A stretch of DNA of 29,098 nt from a virus. The number at the start of each line of letters is the position of its first letter. Position 1 is the first letter of the stretch. Positions 8,581 to 16,658 of this stretch are shown here, piece after piece. The stretch spans positions 1 through 29,098 of the IMG/VR virus record IMGVR_UViG_3300005838_000047, one strand, 5' to 3'. The notes beneath the pieces are model-generated. The model worked only from the letters and a program-made list of their open reading frames with translations. It had not been told where the DNA came from and ran no database searches. Position numbers and translations under genes: made by a program.

Positions 8581-10328
8581 CAGTAGGGCTGCTCCTCACC
8601 AGGCTGCATCAGCCCGCCGGCAGCGGCGGCGCCTGGGACGGCCAGTAGGCCCTTCTCCCGGATCATCCGCTGCAGGACTTGAGGCATGGACAGGCCCTCG
8701 GCCTCGGCCCGCTTGGCTGCCCTGGCACGGATAAGCTCCATGAAGGTGCCTTGGCTGCTGTCGGCAACGCCCGTGCGCTTGGCGGCGCCCATCCAGAGGT
8801 TAGCCTGGACCTGGGCGCCGGTCATGCCCAGCTCGTCGCCGAGCTTCTTGATGTAGTTCTCGAAGGCGGCGTATTCATTCGCGTTGGGCATCTGCTGCCA
8901 GACCGTCGCCTCCTCGGCGAAGTCGGACATATCGGCAGGGCCATCGTCGACCGCTTGCTTGGCGCGCAGACGAGGCCCGCCGCTGTTGCCGCGCAGGATG
9001 TACGGCTCGATGGAGGCGCCGTACTTCTGGCGCAGGGTCGTGGCCAGCTCCTGAGAGATCTCGGCGCTGTTCTCGAGCCATTCCGACTTGCCCGACGCCA
9101 TGCCCATGTAGCGGGTGAAGTGGACGTCTGCGGCGATGTTGGTCGTATTGCCCAGGAGAGATCCCCGGAAGCCTTTCGGCTTGGCGTTCTCGGCATGAGA
9201 TCCTGAGGCCGGCGGCACGCCTGGCTGGGCCAGGCCTTCCCACTCGCCGCCCTTGACGGCGGAGACGTTCTTGGCCTGCCCCTTCTGCATCTTGTGACCG
9301 TAGCCCTCGGCGATGATCTTGGGGTCATCGCCTGGGCGCCACCGCTCCATCTTGCCGAAGTCGGAGGCGTTCTCGCCTAGCATCCGATAGAAGGACGCCA
9401 CGCCGAAGTTGCTGTCGACTTTGTTGCCGGTCGACGTGGCAGCCATCAGGTCAATGAACTCCTTCCACTCGTCGTGGCCGCGCTTCTCGCCGAGCTCGGC
9501 AATGAACCAGTCGCGCAGCTCCTCGGTGTTGTACCAGTCGTTGCCGCCCAGAGCCTCGCCTGCGCGGATGTCGGCGAGGAGCTGATCCTTGGCGCCGTTG
9601 GTGTTGTCTTCAAACCTGTTGATGGCCTCGGTCACTTTGGGGGACGCTCCCGCCTCGGGGACGTAGCGAACATGGCTAAAGCCGGATCGGTCGACGCCTG
9701 TGCCCTGATGGCGCGGGTCGACGTGCGGTTTGGCTTCGTACATCGACAGCGGCTGGGGTGGTAGGTCAGGCTGGTTCATGAGACCTTGCTGCCTGCCCGA
9801 CGCGATCATCTCTTCCGCCTTGAGGGAACGGCCCTCGGCGAAGCGGGGGTCGGCGACGTCGTTGTCAAGGACACCGCCGGCGGGCTGGTTGGCGTAGGGC
9901 CCTGGATCGATCTTGGCCGGCAACTCGGGCACAGCGCCAAACTCCATGCCTTGAGACAACGTCTCGTCACCGTGGAAGGCCTGACGCATCATATCCTGCC
10001 CGCCCTGGGCGACTGACTTGGCGCCTGCCAGGGAGCCTGGCACGGCCAGCATGGCCAGGTTGCCGATCGTGTTGCCGGCCCCCAAGGCAGCTGCCTGGGG
10101 ATCCCCGGTCATGAGGCCGTGCATGGTCTCGCCAGACGACTGCAGGGCGCCTACGAAGTCCTGGGCCGGCGACAGCTCCGCCCCGGCGTTGATTAGGCCG
10201 TATAGGCGGTTGCCGACGTCAGGGCCGAGGCTGTTGAGTAGGCCCTTCAGGCCGGCGGCGCCCTTGTCGATGTAGGGCATCATCGTCCGGTAAGGGGCGG
10301 TCTGCCAGGAAGGTAGCTGCGCGGCCAT
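8580..10328 (-). CDS. Virion-cluster protein with DUF7178-like / polyvalent-protein-type region (582 aa)
   Basis: 582 aa from ATG 10328, joined by TAATG to the stabilisation-protein gene. The N-terminal 120 residues are Ala/Gly-rich and amphipathic, like an ejection protein. Residues about 260-400 hold a domain with RDWFIAELGEKRGHDEWKEFIDLMAATSTGNKVDSNF in split form: a Trp/Phe helix, then AATS and a KV.SN turn. I know this pattern from phage polyvalent-type proteins (DUF7178). It continues through WRPGDDPKI, GHKMQKGQA and GFRGSLLGN. The C-terminus has VQANLWMGAAKRTG and a hydrophobic Gly/Ala tail. It is likely packaged and delivered with DNA; the domain's biochemical role is unknown. Domain name from memory. 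Confidence 0.55.
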   Translation of the reverse strand: MAAQLPSWQTAPYRTMMPYIDKGAAGLKGLLNSLGPDVGNRLYGLINAGAELSPAQDFVGALQSSGETMHGLMTGDPQAAALGAGNTIGNLAMLAVPGSLAGAKSVAQGGQDMMRQAFHGDETLSQGMEFGAVPELPAKIDPGPYANQPAGGVLDNDVADPRFAEGRSLKAEEMIASGRQQGLMNQPDLPPQPLSMYEAKPHVDPRHQGTGVDRSGFSHVRYVPEAGASPKVTEAINRFEDNTNGAKDQLLADIRAGEALGGNDWYNTEELRDWFIAELGEKRGHDEWKEFIDLMAATSTGNKVDSNFGVASFYRMLGENASDFGKMERWRPGDDPKIIAEGYGHKMQKGQAKNVSAVKGGEWEGLAQPGVPPASGSHAENAKPKGFRGSLLGNTTNIAADVHFTRYMGMASGKSEWLENSAEISQELATTLRQKYGASIEPYILRGNSGGPRLRAKQAVDDGPADMSDFAEEATVWQQMPNANEYAAFENYIKKLGDELGMTGAQVQANLWMGAAKRTGVADSSQGTFMELIRARAAKRAEAEGLSMPQVLQRMIREKGLLAVPGAAAAGGLMQPGEEQPY

Positions 10329-11830
10329 TAGACGATCCCCTCTCGAGAGACGTGCGGCATGATGCCTTTGGCGTGGGTCCAGGTGCCGGCGGCTGCGATG
10401 ATGACCTGGGCGCGGGCAAATCTGGCGACCTTGTCGTTGAAGTGCGCCAGGCCGTCGAAGTCGACCGCGTTGGGCCCTGTCAGGACAGCGGTCGCGCCTG
10501 GTAGGTCGCGCGTCTTGATACCGACGGTGACGGTACCGCCGTCGATCATGGGCCTGGCGCCGTGCCAGCGGCTCATATGATCCTCGCCGAACTCGGCGGT
10601 CTCGAGGGTCGCCTCGAGGTTGGACCCTGTGAAGATGGCGCTCTGGTTCGACGTATTAAAGGCCGTCATCTGCTGCAAACCGCCCTTCCAGTAGTCGCTA
10701 TCGAGCGACGCCGGCAGAGTTTCCATCGTATATCCGAGGTTGTCGAGGCCCTCCATGGTGTAGGAGTAGGTCAGATCCCGGAAGAGCATCTCGCAGTCGA
10801 TCACGCCGTAGCTCCAGCGATCGACGCCCCAGTTGTACATGATGATGCTGTCGGGCGTGCCCAGGGCGCTGTCGGTACTCGGGAAGGCCCAGTACGCGAC
10901 CTTGTTGATCGTGTCGGCGGCGCCGTAGATCCGGTGATTGAAGGAGCGGTTCAGCCGGTTATAGAACCAGCTGTCGACGCGGTCGTCTCCGATCTGTCTC
11001 GATGATTGACCGTCGAAAATGTACCACCCATCCTCGCCGAGGTAGAGGACGACGGTGCCTGTATGCAGGATCGCCATTGGCGCGATGGTGCCGTTGTCCT
11101 CCTCGATCGGTAGGATCGAGAAGACGGTCGGTGGGCCCTGGTACATGACGCGGTGGATGGCCGTGTCGGAGAAGATAGCGCCGTCGATGCCGCCAACGGA
11201 TCCGACGATGCCTTGCACCTGACCGCCGACGGCCAGATCCTGGTAGTCGCTCTGCTTGGCTGCCGCGTCGGCACTGCCGATCGTCGGCCAATCTGTGGGA
11301 TCTGCTATGGCCGGGAACCACACCCGATTGGGTTTGTCCCCATCGACACTGTCCCAAGTATCCCCGACCATGACGTGGTCCCGGATCACGCCGATCTGGC
11401 GCGCCCTGGGGCCACTGCCGGCCAGGTCAGAGAAGGCGCTAGCGGTGCCCATGACAAACGTCTGCGGGTGATCTGTGTGCCCGTTGACCGCGATGACCCT
11501 GGTGCCGAATTTAGCAAAGCGCCAGTGATCGGCGGTATTCACGGTATAGGCGGCGGAGCTCTTCGACACCTCGTCGAAAGTGACGTCGTCACTACCGAAC
11601 TTGAACAGATCCTGCAGGTCGCCGGCGAAGGTATATACCGTGCCGTCCTCGTTCTTGAACGAGTGCGCGCCCTGAGGCCGATTAGACATAGCGACGCTGA
11701 CAGCCGAGAGATCAGGCAGCGGCGCGTATGAGCTCGCCGTCCGAGGGACGACGTTCTTGGCGACCGAGGCGCCAGGGTTGTTGTAGACCCCCTGGTCGGG
11801 CAGCCACTGTCCGAAGGGTTGGAAGGCCAT
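10328..11830 (-). CDS. P22 gp10-like tail stabilisation / hub protein (500 aa)
   Basis: 500 aa from ATG 11830, TAATG-linked with the adaptor gene upstream. The start MAFQPFGQWLPDQG followed by NNPGASVAKNVVPRTASSYAPLPDL is typical of the phage stabilisation/hub family (P22 gp10; its length is close to gp10). Propeller-like repeats follow: HSFKNEDGTVYTFAGD, DHWRFAKFGTRVIAVNG, VWFPAIADPTDWPTIG, GGIDGAIFSDTAIHRVMYQGP, YLGEDGWYIFDGQSSRQIG and VAYWAFPSTDS. The C-terminal 130 residues are a beta-rich domain (LETAEFGEDHMSRWHGARPMIDGG). The protein should sit below the portal/adaptor and join the fibres or tail needle to the tail. Order adaptor then stabilisation protein matches P22-like tails. Family call confident by pattern. 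Confidence 0.82.
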   Translation of the reverse strand: MAFQPFGQWLPDQGVYNNPGASVAKNVVPRTASSYAPLPDLSAVSVAMSNRPQGAHSFKNEDGTVYTFAGDLQDLFKFGSDDVTFDEVSKSSAAYTVNTADHWRFAKFGTRVIAVNGHTDHPQTFVMGTASAFSDLAGSGPRARQIGVIRDHVMVGDTWDSVDGDKPNRVWFPAIADPTDWPTIGSADAAAKQSDYQDLAVGGQVQGIVGSVGGIDGAIFSDTAIHRVMYQGPPTVFSILPIEEDNGTIAPMAILHTGTVVLYLGEDGWYIFDGQSSRQIGDDRVDSWFYNRLNRSFNHRIYGAADTINKVAYWAFPSTDSALGTPDSIIMYNWGVDRWSYGVIDCEMLFRDLTYSYTMEGLDNLGYTMETLPASLDSDYWKGGLQQMTAFNTSNQSAIFTGSNLEATLETAEFGEDHMSRWHGARPMIDGGTVTVGIKTRDLPGATAVLTGPNAVDFDGLAHFNDKVARFARAQVIIAAAGTWTHAKGIMPHVSREGIV

Positions 11831-12486
11831 TAGACGTAACCTCCCGAGTTGACGTCGAACCTACCGCCCCTGGTGAGGGCGGGGTCGACCTTGAGCCTGG
11901 CGTTCTTCCTCGAGCGCCTGGCGATCAGGTTAAGGTCGTTGATCGCGGCGTCGAAGGCGTCAGCCCAGACCTGGCCGCGCTCGTGCGGGCCCGTCTTGGT
12001 CAGGGAGGCCAGCAGGCCGGCGTAGAGGTAGACGTCGGGATCCGACGTCAGGAGGGCGTTGGTGCTGTCGCTGGCGATGTCCCACTTCTTCAGGTAGCGC
12101 ATCGTCATCGCCTGGGTCGAGGTCGCGGCGATGTTGAAGTAGATCTTGTCGCCGAGATAGTACAGCGGTGGGTAGTCGGTCGTCGTGCCGGGATACGCCA
12201 GGCGCTCCTCGAAGGCCTCGTAGCCGAGTTGCGTCGGCTTGAAGTTAGTGGCGTTGTATCGGAGACCGAAGTTCTCCAGGTAGCCCGCCGGCAGGGCGAT
12301 GCTGTCGGCAGCCGCCGTCAGGGATAGCGTCGTCAGCCTGGTTTCCATCGCCAAGGAGCGGAGGCGGCGATTGATCACCGCCTCGCCCTTGTTGATGAAG
12401 TTGGGGAGCTCGGCAGTCAGGTCAGACCGCGATAGGTCTGCCGCGATGGCAGTCTGCAGTTCAGCGTAAGTTGTCGGGATCGTCAT
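11830..12486 (-). CDS. Head-tail adaptor protein, P22 gp4 / SU10 gp adaptor-like (218 aa)
   Basis: 218 aa from ATG 12486. The first 30 residues, TTYAELQTAIAADLSRSDLTAELPNFINKGEAVINRRL, are (in parts) the standard start of podovirus adaptor proteins: TYAELQ..IA..L.R.DL...IP.FI..AE..INR.LR. Further family marks are PAGYLENFGLRY, YPPLYYLGDKIYF, MRYLKKWD and DPDVYLYAGLLASL, ending with an Arg/Lys helix (NLIARRSRKNARLKV). It should form the ring under the portal that receives the gp10-like hub encoded next. It is TAATG-coupled to that gene, fitting fixed stoichiometry. Length is slightly above the usual 170-210 aa. Confidence 0.83.
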   Translation of the reverse strand: MTIPTTYAELQTAIAADLSRSDLTAELPNFINKGEAVINRRLRSLAMETRLTTLSLTAAADSIALPAGYLENFGLRYNATNFKPTQLGYEAFEERLAYPGTTTDYPPLYYLGDKIYFNIAATSTQAMTMRYLKKWDIASDSTNALLTSDPDVYLYAGLLASLTKTGPHERGQVWADAFDAAINDLNLIARRSRKNARLKVDPALTRGGRFDVNSGGYV

Positions 12487-12518
12487 GGTCTGCCTTGCTC
12501 CCTAGAATGGGTTGTCGC

Positions 12519-12758
12519 TTATTTTTTCTTGGCGCCGCCCTTCGTGCCGCCTTTGCCGCGAGACGCCTTAGGCTTGGCAGCTGGTGCGGCAGGCTCGGGT
12601 GCCACTGGCGCCGCTGTAGCAGGAGACATATCCTCCGCAGTTGGTTTCGTTTTAGACCAACCATCCGGCATCAGCTCCCCTTCCTCCAGTGTGCGCACGC
12701 GGATCTTCTGCCGCATCGCCTCATCGTGATAGTACGTCTGATAAATCGTAGATCTCAT
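12519..12758 (-). CDS. Small protein with Ala/Pro-rich and Lys-rich tail (79 aa)
   Basis: 79 aa from ATG 12758, overlapping the glycosyltransferase stop as ATGA. The first 40 residues look folded and phage-typical (MRSTIYQTYYHDEAMRQKIRVRTLEEGELMPDGW in parts: a Tyr-rich start, then EGELMPDGW). Residues 45-63 are Ala/Pro-rich; the end is a basic Lys/Gly tail (KGGTKGGAKKK). Small proteins with EGELMPDGW-type motifs often precede adaptor genes in podoviruses, but their role is not known to me. The basic tail could contact DNA or the acidic scaffold; that is inference. Confidence 0.55.
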   Translation of the reverse strand: MRSTIYQTYYHDEAMRQKIRVRTLEEGELMPDGWSKTKPTAEDMSPATAAPVAPEPAAPAAKPKASRGKGGTKGGAKKK

Positions 12759-14068
12759 GCTGTAGCTCCTAGCTGGGTGATGGGCTCCAGAACGAGGATC
12801 CGATCACCTACGACCTTATGGGTCGAGTAACTGTTCACCTCCGCCCAGGTGATGAGCCCTGCATCATACCCAGGATCGTCAGCGTCATCGCAGATGATCG
12901 TGCCGACCATGTCTCCGAAGACGTCGAAAAACTTGTTGCGGTCGCCGGCAGTCCTCGGTGGGCCGTCCACCAGAGCCATATCAAAGTACGACGGGAAAGC
13001 CGCTAGATCGGCGTCGGTGATCTCGTAGAAGTCGTCCTTCAGCGTCGTGCGGATCAGCATCACGTTCCTGAGGCCGGCCTCGACAATCAGCCGCTTGGTC
13101 TGCTCGGCGTGTAGCGGGTCGTGCTCGACGCACCAGACCATGGCGTTGGGGTTGCTGGCAGCCATCAGGACGGTCGAGAGGCCGGATCCCATCTCCAGGA
13201 TGGCGCCGTCCTCCGGTACTTGCCTGGCATGCTTGCAGGCGACCGCCAGGAGCGTCTCAGGGGCGCCCCAGTGGTTGTCGACGTACTGGCGTGCCTCGGT
13301 GAGCATATCCAGCGTAGGGGCGCTGAAGCGCATCTGGTGACAGATCCAGGCCAGGGTGGAACCGCCTTTGCGGCGCAGCGCCGTGCCGAGAGAGCCTCGG
13401 TAGATCTGGGAACCGGCGTGCCCCAGGCGCATCTCGACGTCGGCGTAGCACGAGCCGCCGATCTCTCGCCACTTGCGGCAGAATGACAGGTCACCGCCGT
13501 AGCGTTTGCCATCCTCCAAGGTGCGCTCGAAGAATAGGTGCATCCACTGCTCGTCGAGCTCGGTCTTGAAGTAACCGTTCTCTGGCTCGGCCATCTTCAG
13601 TATGTCGAAGACCTGGCGGTGGATCAGTAGGAAGCCCGTAGGCAGGCCGGCGACCTCTAGGACGCCTCGGCTGTCGGGCTCCGCGCCGTCGAGGGTGACG
13701 ACGGGCGCGTTAGCCTTCTGGCCGACGCCGCGCAACGGGTAGACGCCGCCTACCACAGGCAGCTCAGGCGCCAGCAGACGCTCGATCTGTTTAGGTTCCC
13801 AGGAGACGTCGGCGTCGATGAATAGGAGGTGATCTGCGTCGGACGCCAGGAAGTCAGCGACGGCCTGGTTGCGGGCGTCATCGACGTGGCAGTTGCCGTG
13901 TAGCAGATAATAATCCGAGATGATGCCCCGGTCGCGCAGCGCGAGCCGCGTCTTGGACAGGGCAAAGGTGTATTCGGCGGACGGCTTCTCGTAGCACGTC
14001 GTGGCGATGAAGATATGCTTGTACGGTGCCCCCATCTTTTCGGCGGGGTCGTGCATGATGGTTGTCAT
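12755..14068 (-). CDS. Glycosyltransferase (GT-A) fused to class I SAM methyltransferase (437 aa)
   Basis: 437 aa from ATG 14068 with AGGAGAGATCT just before it. Residues about 17-240 are a GT-A-like glycosyltransferase: KHIFIATTCYEKPS opens the nucleotide-sugar fold, HVDDARNQAV follows, then FIDADVSW with a DxD-type DAD at 85-87, GVYPLRG, and GHAG at 216-219 (candidate metal His 217). Residues about 285-430 are a Rossmann methyltransferase: ILEMGSGLST (motif I, 290-299), VWCVEHDP with acidic E315, and DMALVDGPP (motif IV region, D368). Both halves look intact. It lies between coat-side and tail-adaptor genes, so it may modify virion proteins or a host/own surface sugar. Substrate cannot be deduced. 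An alternative is host surface modification against superinfection. Confidence 0.8.
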   Translation of the reverse strand: MTTIMHDPAEKMGAPYKHIFIATTCYEKPSAEYTFALSKTRLALRDRGIISDYYLLHGNCHVDDARNQAVADFLASDADHLLFIDADVSWEPKQIERLLAPELPVVGGVYPLRGVGQKANAPVVTLDGAEPDSRGVLEVAGLPTGFLLIHRQVFDILKMAEPENGYFKTELDEQWMHLFFERTLEDGKRYGGDLSFCRKWREIGGSCYADVEMRLGHAGSQIYRGSLGTALRRKGGSTLAWICHQMRFSAPTLDMLTEARQYVDNHWGAPETLLAVACKHARQVPEDGAILEMGSGLSTVLMAASNPNAMVWCVEHDPLHAEQTKRLIVEAGLRNVMLIRTTLKDDFYEITDADLAAFPSYFDMALVDGPPRTAGDRNKFFDVFGDMVGTIICDDADDPGYDAGLITWAEVNSYSTHKVVGDRILVLEPITQLGATA

Positions 14069-14092
14069 AGATCTCTCCTACGGAGTGGCAGC

Positions 14093-14116
14093 CAGGCGGC
14101 GCCTAGGCGCCGCCTG
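14093..14116. terminator. 24-nt perfect palindrome between the 72-aa and glycosyltransferase genes
   Basis: The bases read CAGGCGGCGCCT followed by its exact reverse complement AGGCGCCGCCTG, with no spacer. In RNA this would make a very stable GC hairpin. There is no U-run after it on the minus strand (GCTGCCACTCC follows), so it is not a classical intrinsic terminator. It could slow polymerase, protect the 3' end of the coat/72-aa mRNA, or bind a dimeric protein as DNA. Confidence 0.5.
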
Positions 14117-14129
14117 ATCACCCTAGGTC

Positions 14130-14348
14130 TTAGGTTGTGACGATCAAGTTGAGCGCCACGAGGGCTGCTTCCAGGCGCGCGCAGCGCGTCTCGAGCAGGG
14201 TCGTGGTTGCGGTCGTGGTTGCGGTGACGGTCACCGACGGCTGCACGATTGGTGTCGCGAGGCCGTAGAAACCGATCTTCTCGGTGGTGCTCTTTCCGAA
14301 CACCATACCGTCGGGCGCGTTGGCTCCGATATATTCGATGTCTGACAT
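14130..14348 (-). CDS. Small Thr-rich protein after the coat gene (72 aa)
   Basis: 72 aa from ATG 14348, with a GAGGAGATTAAGACACT leader giving a good ribosome site. The start is SDIEYIGANAPDGMVFGKS, then EKIGFYGLATPIVQPS, a Thr-rich strand (VTATTTATTT) and a C-terminal amphipathic helix ARLEAALVALNLIVTT. No family is certain, though GFYG.TPI.QP is a recurrent motif in small phage head proteins. It stands alone between two strong hairpins (14388-14415 and 14093-14116), so it may be expressed at a level tied to the coat protein. A head-decoration role is plausible but unproven. Confidence 0.6.
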   Translation of the reverse strand: MSDIEYIGANAPDGMVFGKSTTEKIGFYGLATPIVQPSVTVTATTTATTTLLETRCARLEAALVALNLIVTT

Positions 14349-14387
14349 AGTGTCTTAATCTCCTCAGAGAAGTTGGGCTAAACCGTC

Positions 14388-14415
14388 GGGGCCGGCGCCT
14401 TGAGATGCCGGCCCC
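14388..14415 (-). terminator. Hairpin just downstream of the coat gene
   Basis: On the minus strand GGGGCCGGC pairs perfectly with GCCGGCCCC across a 10-nt loop, beginning 7 nt after the coat stop codon. What follows is GACGGTTTAGCCC, without a U-tract, so termination would be at most partial. It may stabilise the coat mRNA or set the drop in expression after the most abundant virion gene. Confidence 0.5.
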
Positions 14416-14421
14416 CCAGGA

Positions 14422-15633
14422 TTAGTTCATGCCGATCCGGCAAGCGAGTTGCGGGCGGATAGCCTTATATCCGTACAGGACATCAATACGACAGGGGAAC
14501 TGATCGTTGTTGATGTCGTAGTCCCGGACAATCCGCATGGACAGATTGTCGAGAACCTGGCGGGCGCAGAAATCGACGCCCTCAGGCTTGACCAGATCCG
14601 CCGATGCGAAGGCAAAGGCATCCTTGTGGTACGCCATACCGATCTGGTAGTCGGCGCTGGCGCCGATGGCGGTCGAGTGATCGCCCTCCACCTTGTAGAC
14701 CTTATCGGTATTGGCGATGGCCGCAGAGATGTTCTGCTTCGCGCCAGTCGCGACCGGGGCCGGGGACACCGTCAAGGTCGTGTCGGTCGCCGAATAGGCG
14801 GCTGTCACGACGAACTGCTTACGGTAGCCCAGATCGGCCTTGGTCTCGGGATGCACCGCGTTGACGGTGTCGAACTCGACGATGTCGCCGACCGCCAGGG
14901 TGCCTGCACCCTCGGAGCCGGTTGTCACGTCGTTGCCCGACACGGTGCCGTCGGCCAGATGGTCGCCGGTGCCGTCATCCGAGCCAGTCGTGTGGATCGG
15001 CAGCAGGGTGTTCTCCATGATCGACTGGAAGCCCAGCGAGTTGGAGGCCATCCGGCCTTCGCGGTAGTTCTTGGCCAGCTTGTTCTGATCATTGAAGAGG
15101 CCCGAGACGGCGGTCACAAGATCGACGTTCATCTGGGTGCTCAAGTTCAGGGTCCGCTCGCTGTACGGTGCCAGGTTCTCGGTCAGCCGCTTGGAGGCGT
15201 TGAGAACGTCGGCCAAGGTCAGGGAGGCGCCGACGTCGGACACCTCGTTGTAGACCTCCTGGTACATGCTCATGGCATCGCTTTCCATGTGGGAAGCGAG
15301 CACGCTCATGGCCGGTTCGAGGTAACGCTCGGAGAAGCGGTCGATGGTCATCGTCCGGTCGACCGAGCTGAAGGAGAAGTCCACGCCCTTTTGGGTCGCG
15401 ACCGTCAGGACAACGGAAGGCTCCTCGACGTCCTGGACGTCGATGGTCTTGCCGGTGCGGACGGTGAACTCATTGGGCAGGCGGATGGTCAGGTTCGACC
15501 CGATCTTCGCGCCTTCCTTGGCGAACGATTTATCGTACTGGCGATTAACCGTCCCGATGAAGTTCAACTTCTGGTGGAGGATCCGCAGGCTTTCCCGCGT
15601 GATCTCAGTAGGGGAGAGAAGTGTCTGGGTCAC
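14422..15633 (-). CDS. Major capsid protein, P22 gp5-like coat family (403 aa)
   Basis: 403 aa, starting with GTG at 15633 behind a perfect AGGAGG five bases away; no better ATG lies nearby. The family pattern is strong: PTEITRESLRILHQKLNFIGTVNRQYD, (in parts) KIGSNLTIRLPNEFTVRTG, ATQKGVDFSFSS, ERYLEPAMSVLASH, then a beta-rich insertion (about residues 215-310), and the C-terminal VKPEGVDFCARQVLDNLSM and DQFPCRIDVLYGYKAIRPQL. This is the HK97-fold coat protein of the P22 gp5 type, here a little shorter than the 430-aa P22 protein. It should assemble with the scaffold encoded just before it, around the portal. A 35-nt gap and a strong ribosome site separate it from scaffold, fitting high expression. 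Confidence 0.92.
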   Translation of the reverse strand: MTQTLLSPTEITRESLRILHQKLNFIGTVNRQYDKSFAKEGAKIGSNLTIRLPNEFTVRTGKTIDVQDVEEPSVVLTVATQKGVDFSFSSVDRTMTIDRFSERYLEPAMSVLASHMESDAMSMYQEVYNEVSDVGASLTLADVLNASKRLTENLAPYSERTLNLSTQMNVDLVTAVSGLFNDQNKLAKNYREGRMASNSLGFQSIMENTLLPIHTTGSDDGTGDHLADGTVSGNDVTTGSEGAGTLAVGDIVEFDTVNAVHPETKADLGYRKQFVVTAAYSATDTTLTVSPAPVATGAKQNISAAIANTDKVYKVEGDHSTAIGASADYQIGMAYHKDAFAFASADLVKPEGVDFCARQVLDNLSMRIVRDYDINNDQFPCRIDVLYGYKAIRPQLACRIGMN

Positions 15634-15668
15634 AATGACCTCCTAGATCTTGTTAAAGGATCGGAGGG

Positions 15669-16658
15669 CTACGCATTGGCAGCCTCCCGTTTAGCGATCT
15701 GCTTGTTCCGCCGCGCCACCCACTTCTCGATGGACAGGTCGTCCGGGTTGGTGGGACCGCCCTGCTTGCCGCCCTTGGGGATCCGCCTGGCCGGCTTGGC
15801 TGGCTTCTTCTTACCCTTAGGCGTCTTGCTGGCGGCTGCGATGCGCGCCGTCTCCGACTGCTGCCATTTGTGGGCCATGTACAGGAGATCGAGCGTCGCC
15901 TTGTTCGTAGTGGTACGAAGCTGGCGCTCGGGCACTCCCAGCCCGATAGCAAATTGCGCCATCTCTTCTTCAAGAGCTGGCGACCAATCGGCGTACTTTG
16001 CAGACAGCTCAGATCGGGTTTTCTCCCCCGCCTTGACGCGGATCGCATGCTGCGACTTGGAGACCTCCTCTGACTTGTAGGCAAGGTCTAGGTTGGCCTT
16101 GTTCCGCTGCTCCTGGAGGGTCCGTTTCTCGAAGTCCAGTTGCTGGAACGTAGCCGGGTCTTGCGCCATCAACGCTGGCCAGTCCACCTCGTCGTATTGA
16201 GCGAGTTGGATGTCGATGGCTCGGATCTGAGCGGCCTGCTCAAATTGCTCCGTCTGGAGTTTCAACGAGGCTTCCGCCGCGCCGACCTGCTCCTCGAAGA
16301 CTTTCGCTTGGTCTGCGAGCTGCTGCTTACCTTGCGTGTAATCAGCCTCTTGCATGATGGCCTTTTCCAGGGCCTTGGGGATGGTGTACGCCTTCCCCTC
16401 GTAGGTAACGTCGGCGGTAGCGTCGTCGCCGTCCTCGTCGTCATCGTCGGCGTCGTCGTCGGCATCATCGCCATCGTCATCATCGCTGTCAGCGTCGTCA
16501 TCATCGCTGTCAGCAGGATCGTCGTCGCCGTCCTCGCCCTCACCGTCGTCGTCCTCGCTTTCCTCGAGATCATCGTCTGGGCTCGAGAAGTCGCTGTCCT
16601 TGAACGTGTCCTGGGCGTTGTTGTCGGCGCTGCCGTCGTCGTTATCATCGATTAGCAT
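15669..16658 (-). CDS. Scaffolding protein with Asp-rich N-terminus (329 aa)
   Basis: 329 aa from ATG 16658, preceded by CAGGAGACGACC and overlapping the previous gene by 14 nt. Residues 1-85 are extremely acidic (mostly Asp/Glu with Ala/Ser). Residues about 86-110 form a short folded stretch (YEGKAYTIPKALEKAIMQEADYTQG). Residues about 110-200 are Gln/Glu/Leu-rich coiled coil. The end (about 270-329) is basic (KTPKGKKKPAKPARRIPKGGK, split). This charge layout, length and location directly upstream of the coat gene are those of phage scaffolding proteins, whose basic C-terminus binds coat subunits. It is presumably released or degraded on maturation. No protease gene adjoins it. Confidence 0.78.
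   Translation of the reverse strand: MLIDDNDDGSADNNAQDTFKDSDFSSPDDDLEESEDDDGEGEDGDDDPADSDDDDADSDDDDGDDADDDADDDDEDGDDATADVTYEGKAYTIPKALEKAIMQEADYTQGKQQLADQAKVFEEQVGAAEASLKLQTEQFEQAAQIRAIDIQLAQYDEVDWPALMAQDPATFQQLDFEKRTLQEQRNKANLDLAYKSEEVSKSQHAIRVKAGEKTRSELSAKYADWSPALEEEMAQFAIGLGVPERQLRTTTNKATLDLLYMAHKWQQSETARIAAASKTPKGKKKPAKPARRIPKGGKQGGPTNPDDLSIEKWVARRNKQIAKREAANA
16474..16514 (-). repeat. Tandem 21-nt repeat in the scaffold acidic tract
   Basis: The 20-nt unit tcgtcatcatcgctgtcagc occurs at 16474-16493 and again at 16495-16514, a 21-nt period. On the coding strand each unit gives seven residues, ADSDDDD, so the frame is kept. It sits in a wider GAC/GAT-rich low-complexity region (about 16420-16570), where slippage could change the length of the acidic arm. 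Confidence 0.8.

Noticed and set aside
14449-16080. Long open frame on the plus strand (543 codons)
   Set aside because: It lies antisense to the coat and scaffold genes, whose proteins match known families. It has no domain pattern and arises from the GC-rich codon third positions.
16420-16570. Repeat tract that might suggest a CRISPR or satellite array
   Set aside because: It is a coding GAC/GAT tract in frame with the scaffold; there are no spacers.
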